Part shown: positions 62,033-64,000 of the stretch, in pieces
Layout: each line of letters begins with the position of its first letter
Numbering within the stretch: the stretch's first letter is position 1
Translations under genes and position numbers: made by a program
The notes under the pieces: generated by a model
Databases searched by the model: none
Told to the model about the DNA's origin: nothing
Seen by the model: the letters and a program-made list of their open reading frames with translations, nothing else
Assembly: GCF_024172125.1 (NCBI RefSeq)
Contig: NZ_JAMZEA010000009.1
Span: forward strand, 310,001 to 374,000
Reading direction: 5' to 3'
Source of the DNA: Actinomadura rupiterrae
GTDB lineage: Bacteria > Actinomycetota > Actinomycetes > Streptosporangiales > Streptosporangiaceae
Length of the DNA: 64,000 nucleotides

Positions 62033-63675
62033 CGGACGGCCCCGGCCGCGACGGCTCCGGCCTCGGCCTGGTCTGCCTGGTCGCCCTGGACGGGTTCGGC
62101 GGGCGCCGGGCGGCCGAGCAGGCGCGCGACGACCTCGGTGAACGTCCGTCCGATGTCCTCGGGGACGTCGGTGCTGCGCCAGGCGACGAAGCCGTCCGGC
62201 CGGACCAGGACGGCGCCGCTCGACGTGACCCCGGCCGCCTCCGGCCATCCCGAGCCCGAGCCCATGACGTGCACGTCGAACGGGATGCCGAGGGCGCGGT
62301 CGCACTCGTCCGCGGCGTCCTGCCAGAGCCCGGCGGTGTCCGCTCCGGCGAACAGGACGAACCGGCGGCGGACGAGGTCGACGGTCGAGCCGTCCGGCAG
62401 CGGCACGTACGGCACGCGCGCCCCGGGCGAACCGGTCGGCCGGTTCTCCCACACGTTCCCGGCGTCGTCGCCGGGCTCGGCGGCGACGGCCGCCGACCGG
62501 TAGCGGTAGCCGAGGACCACGACCGGGTCCGGGACGATCCCGGACGGCCCGCCCTTCCCGGACTCCGCGCCCGGACGGTCCTGGGACCGCGCGACCGCCT
62601 GCCGCATCGTCTCCCTCGCGACGGGCAGCCGCTCCTCCTCGTAGGTGTCGAGGAGCGCGTCCGCCGCCCGGCCGCGCAGCACAGCGGCGAGCTTCCAGGC
62701 GAGGTTGTGGCCGTCCTGGATGCCGGTGTTGGACCCGAACGCGCCGGTCGGCGGCATGGTGTGCGCGGCGTCCCCGGTGAGGAAGACGCGGCCGTGCCGC
62801 CAGCGGTCGGCGACGCGTCCCGCGGACTCCCACGGCAGCGCCGACCGGATCCGGACGTCCAGGTCCGGCACGCCCGCTGCGGCGCGCACGAGGTCCGCGC
62901 AGCGCTCCTCGGTGAAGTCGGGCACCTCCTCCGGCTCGCACATCACGTGCAGCATCCACCGCTCGGCGTTGTCGACCGGCAGCAGCGCGCACCGGACGCC
63001 CGCACCGGCGATGTAGCACATGATGAACCGCCGGTCGCCGAGCGCGTCCCGCAGGTCGGCCTCGAACTGGATGTTCAGGAAATGCCCGAGCCGTCCGGGC
63101 CCGGACATCGGCACGCGCAACCGCGTCCGGGTTGGGCTGCCCGCGCCGTCGGCGGCGATCACGTACTGGGCCCGGACCGTCTGCTGACCGCTGTCGGTCC
63201 GCAGGACGGCGTCGACTCCCGTGGCGTCCTGGCGCAGTTCCACGCATTCGGCACCGAACGCCACGTCCGCGCCGAGTTCGCGGGCGCGGTCCAAAAGGAT
63301 CGGCTCCAGCTCGTCTTGATGGCACATGCACCAGGGGGACGGGCCCAGATCGGTGTAGTTGAGCGCGCCGAACATGAAGTACGGCGCGCTCATCTCCTTG
63401 AGCTGGCGCCCGGCGAGCGTCTCCGCCACGACGATCCCGTCGTTGTCGGCGAGGTCCCGGGCCGAGCGGGTGCCGCGCACGCGCTCCTCCAGCCCGAGCC
63501 CGCGCAGCAGCTCCATCGTCCGCGGCGAGACGCCCCGGGCGCGCGGATGGCCCGAGCCGGACGGGCGCCGCTCGGCCACCAGCGCCTCGATCCCGTGCCA
63601 GCCGAGGAACGCCGCCGTGGCCAGGCCGACCGGCCCTGCCCCCACGACCAGCACCGGTGTCGTTTCCGGAAGCAT
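62029..63675 (-). CDS. FAD-dependent aromatic hydroxylase (PheA/TfdB family), second copy
   Basis: From the ATG at 63675 (GGAAGG seven bases upstream) the enzyme has 548 residues. It shows VVGAGPVGLATAAFLGWHG (GxGxxG), AADGAGSPTR (DG motif) and FLTGDAAHTMPPTGAFGSN with GIQDGHNLAWKL (GD motif), plus a C-terminal thioredoxin-like part. It is clearly related to the other FAD hydroxylase in the window but differs in the active-site region (CMCHQDELEPILL versus PIDQDRLEVLL), so it likely hydroxylates a different position or intermediate. It is coupled by GTGA overlap to the ABM gene downstream. A frame extension of about 90 residues upstream is Arg/Thr-rich and rejected. Confidence 0.92.
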   Translation of the reverse strand: MLPETTPVLVVGAGPVGLATAAFLGWHGIEALVAERRPSGSGHPRARGVSPRTMELLRGLGLEERVRGTRSARDLADNDGIVVAETLAGRQLKEMSAPYFMFGALNYTDLGPSPWCMCHQDELEPILLDRARELGADVAFGAECVELRQDATGVDAVLRTDSGQQTVRAQYVIAADGAGSPTRTRLRVPMSGPGRLGHFLNIQFEADLRDALGDRRFIMCYIAGAGVRCALLPVDNAERWMLHVMCEPEEVPDFTEERCADLVRAAAGVPDLDVRIRSALPWESAGRVADRWRHGRVFLTGDAAHTMPPTGAFGSNTGIQDGHNLAWKLAAVLRGRAADALLDTYEEERLPVARETMRQAVARSQDRPGAESGKGGPSGIVPDPVVVLGYRYRSAAVAAEPGDDAGNVWENRPTGSPGARVPYVPLPDGSTVDLVRRRFVLFAGADTAGLWQDAADECDRALGIPFDVHVMGSGSGWPEAAGVTSSGAVLVRPDGFVAWRSTDVPEDIGRTFTEVVARLLGRPAPAEPVQGDQADQAEAGAVAAGAVR

Positions 63676-63981
63676 GTTCGTCCTTCCCGCCGGGACCGCC
63701 GCGGCCGGCGTCCGCCCGGCATGTGTTCCGCTCGGTGAGCGTGTCGAGTTCGGTTTGCGTGAGTCGTTCTGTGTCGTCTCGTTGCGGGTCGAGTTCGGTG
63801 TGCCGCGATGATGGCCGCCTCCCGTCGACGTCCGCTCGACGCCTCCCCGCGCGCGCCCCCGCGCGTGCGAGCAGCGCACCAGCACGCGACCAGCCTCCGA
63901 GGACGCCCGGGCGCGACCATGCGGGCACCGGACCACCGACACCGGTCCCTAGACAGCGCACCAGTGACCATGGAGGCACCC
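63676..63981. promoter_or_regulatory. Divergent promoter region with direct repeats (possible SARP sites)
   Basis: This 306-bp gap lies between the leftward FAD/ABM operon and a rightward gene at the window edge. It contains two copies of TCGAGTTCGGT (63744-63754 and 63789-63799) with shorter TCGTTC and TCGTC cores between them. SARP regulators bind short TCGA-containing direct repeats near the -35 box, so this is a candidate site for the window's own SARP. No reading frame in the gap is convincing. Confidence 0.45.
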
Positions 63982-64000
63982 GTGTCGCACACCGCACCCG
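63982..64000 (+). CDS. Start of an unidentified gene, cut by the window edge
   Basis: GGAGG is followed after five bases by a GTG and six further codons or part-codons (M-S-H-T-A-P). Spacing and position opposite the FAD/ABM operon indicate a real gene start. Too little is present to name a product; a type II PKS or tailoring gene would fit the neighbourhood. Confidence 0.5.

Noticed and set aside
63676..63942. N-terminal extension of the second FAD monooxygenase
   Set aside because: The extra 89 residues are Arg/Thr/Ser-rich and precede the well-placed GGAAGG-ATG start and the GxGxxG motif.

Overview
The window looks like chromosome of a high-GC actinobacterium. GC content is very high, many genes start with GTG or TTG, and the ECF sigma factor/CU044_5270-type pair, SARP regulator and modular polyketide synthases are typical of the group. 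A filamentous genus of the Streptosporangiales (Actinomadura-like) is my guess from gene content; no rRNA or marker gene is present to prove it.

Left flank (1-18.3 kb), mostly housekeeping and accessory genes: a membrane protein of unknown function; an MFS exporter translationally coupled to an S9-family peptidase that lacks the usual catalytic Asp; an ECF sigma factor with its membrane partner; an HSL-type esterase; a DHA2 drug exporter behind a TetR-type operator; a secreted phosphodiester glycosidase-like protein; a His-rich small membrane protein; a secreted I36-like inhibitor; a lipoprotein; a HEAT/beta-propeller protein; an MMPL exporter and a POT-family peptide transporter. Strong inverted-repeat terminators separate three convergent pairs.

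Centre (18.5-50.7 kb): three collinear type I PKS genes on the + strand. PKS1 is KSQ-AT-ACP (decarboxylating loading module) plus a fully reducing module. PKS2 has three KS-AT-DH-KR-ACP modules, the middle one with a methylmalonyl-type AT. PKS3 has one KS-AT-DH-KR-ACP module followed by an intact KS and a degenerate AT, where the protein stops with no ACP and no thioesterase. By colinearity the last ACP should carry an all-trans 6-methyldodeca-2,4,6,8-tetraenoyl chain.

Right part (50.7-64 kb): a secreted BNR-repeat (sialidase-like) protein; pqqA, pqqC, pqqD and pqqE (no pqqB seen), with two very strong hairpins between pqqA and pqqC; a DUF1772/anthrone-oxygenase-like membrane protein; a cytochrome P450; and a SchA/CurD-family protein, all on the + strand and closed by a 15-bp-stem terminator. 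A SARP/AfsR-type regulator, two PheA/TfdB-type FAD monooxygenases, an antibiotic-biosynthesis-monooxygenase protein and the first codons of another + strand gene complete the window. SchA/CurD proteins, paired aromatic hydroxylases, ABM proteins and SARPs are hallmarks of type II (aromatic) PKS clusters. The main hypothesis is therefore a hybrid system: a modular type I line builds a methylated tetraene that the terminal KS-AT(0) unit hands to a discrete carrier or to a type II PKS encoded just beyond the right edge, with PQQ-type chemistry attached to the same locus.
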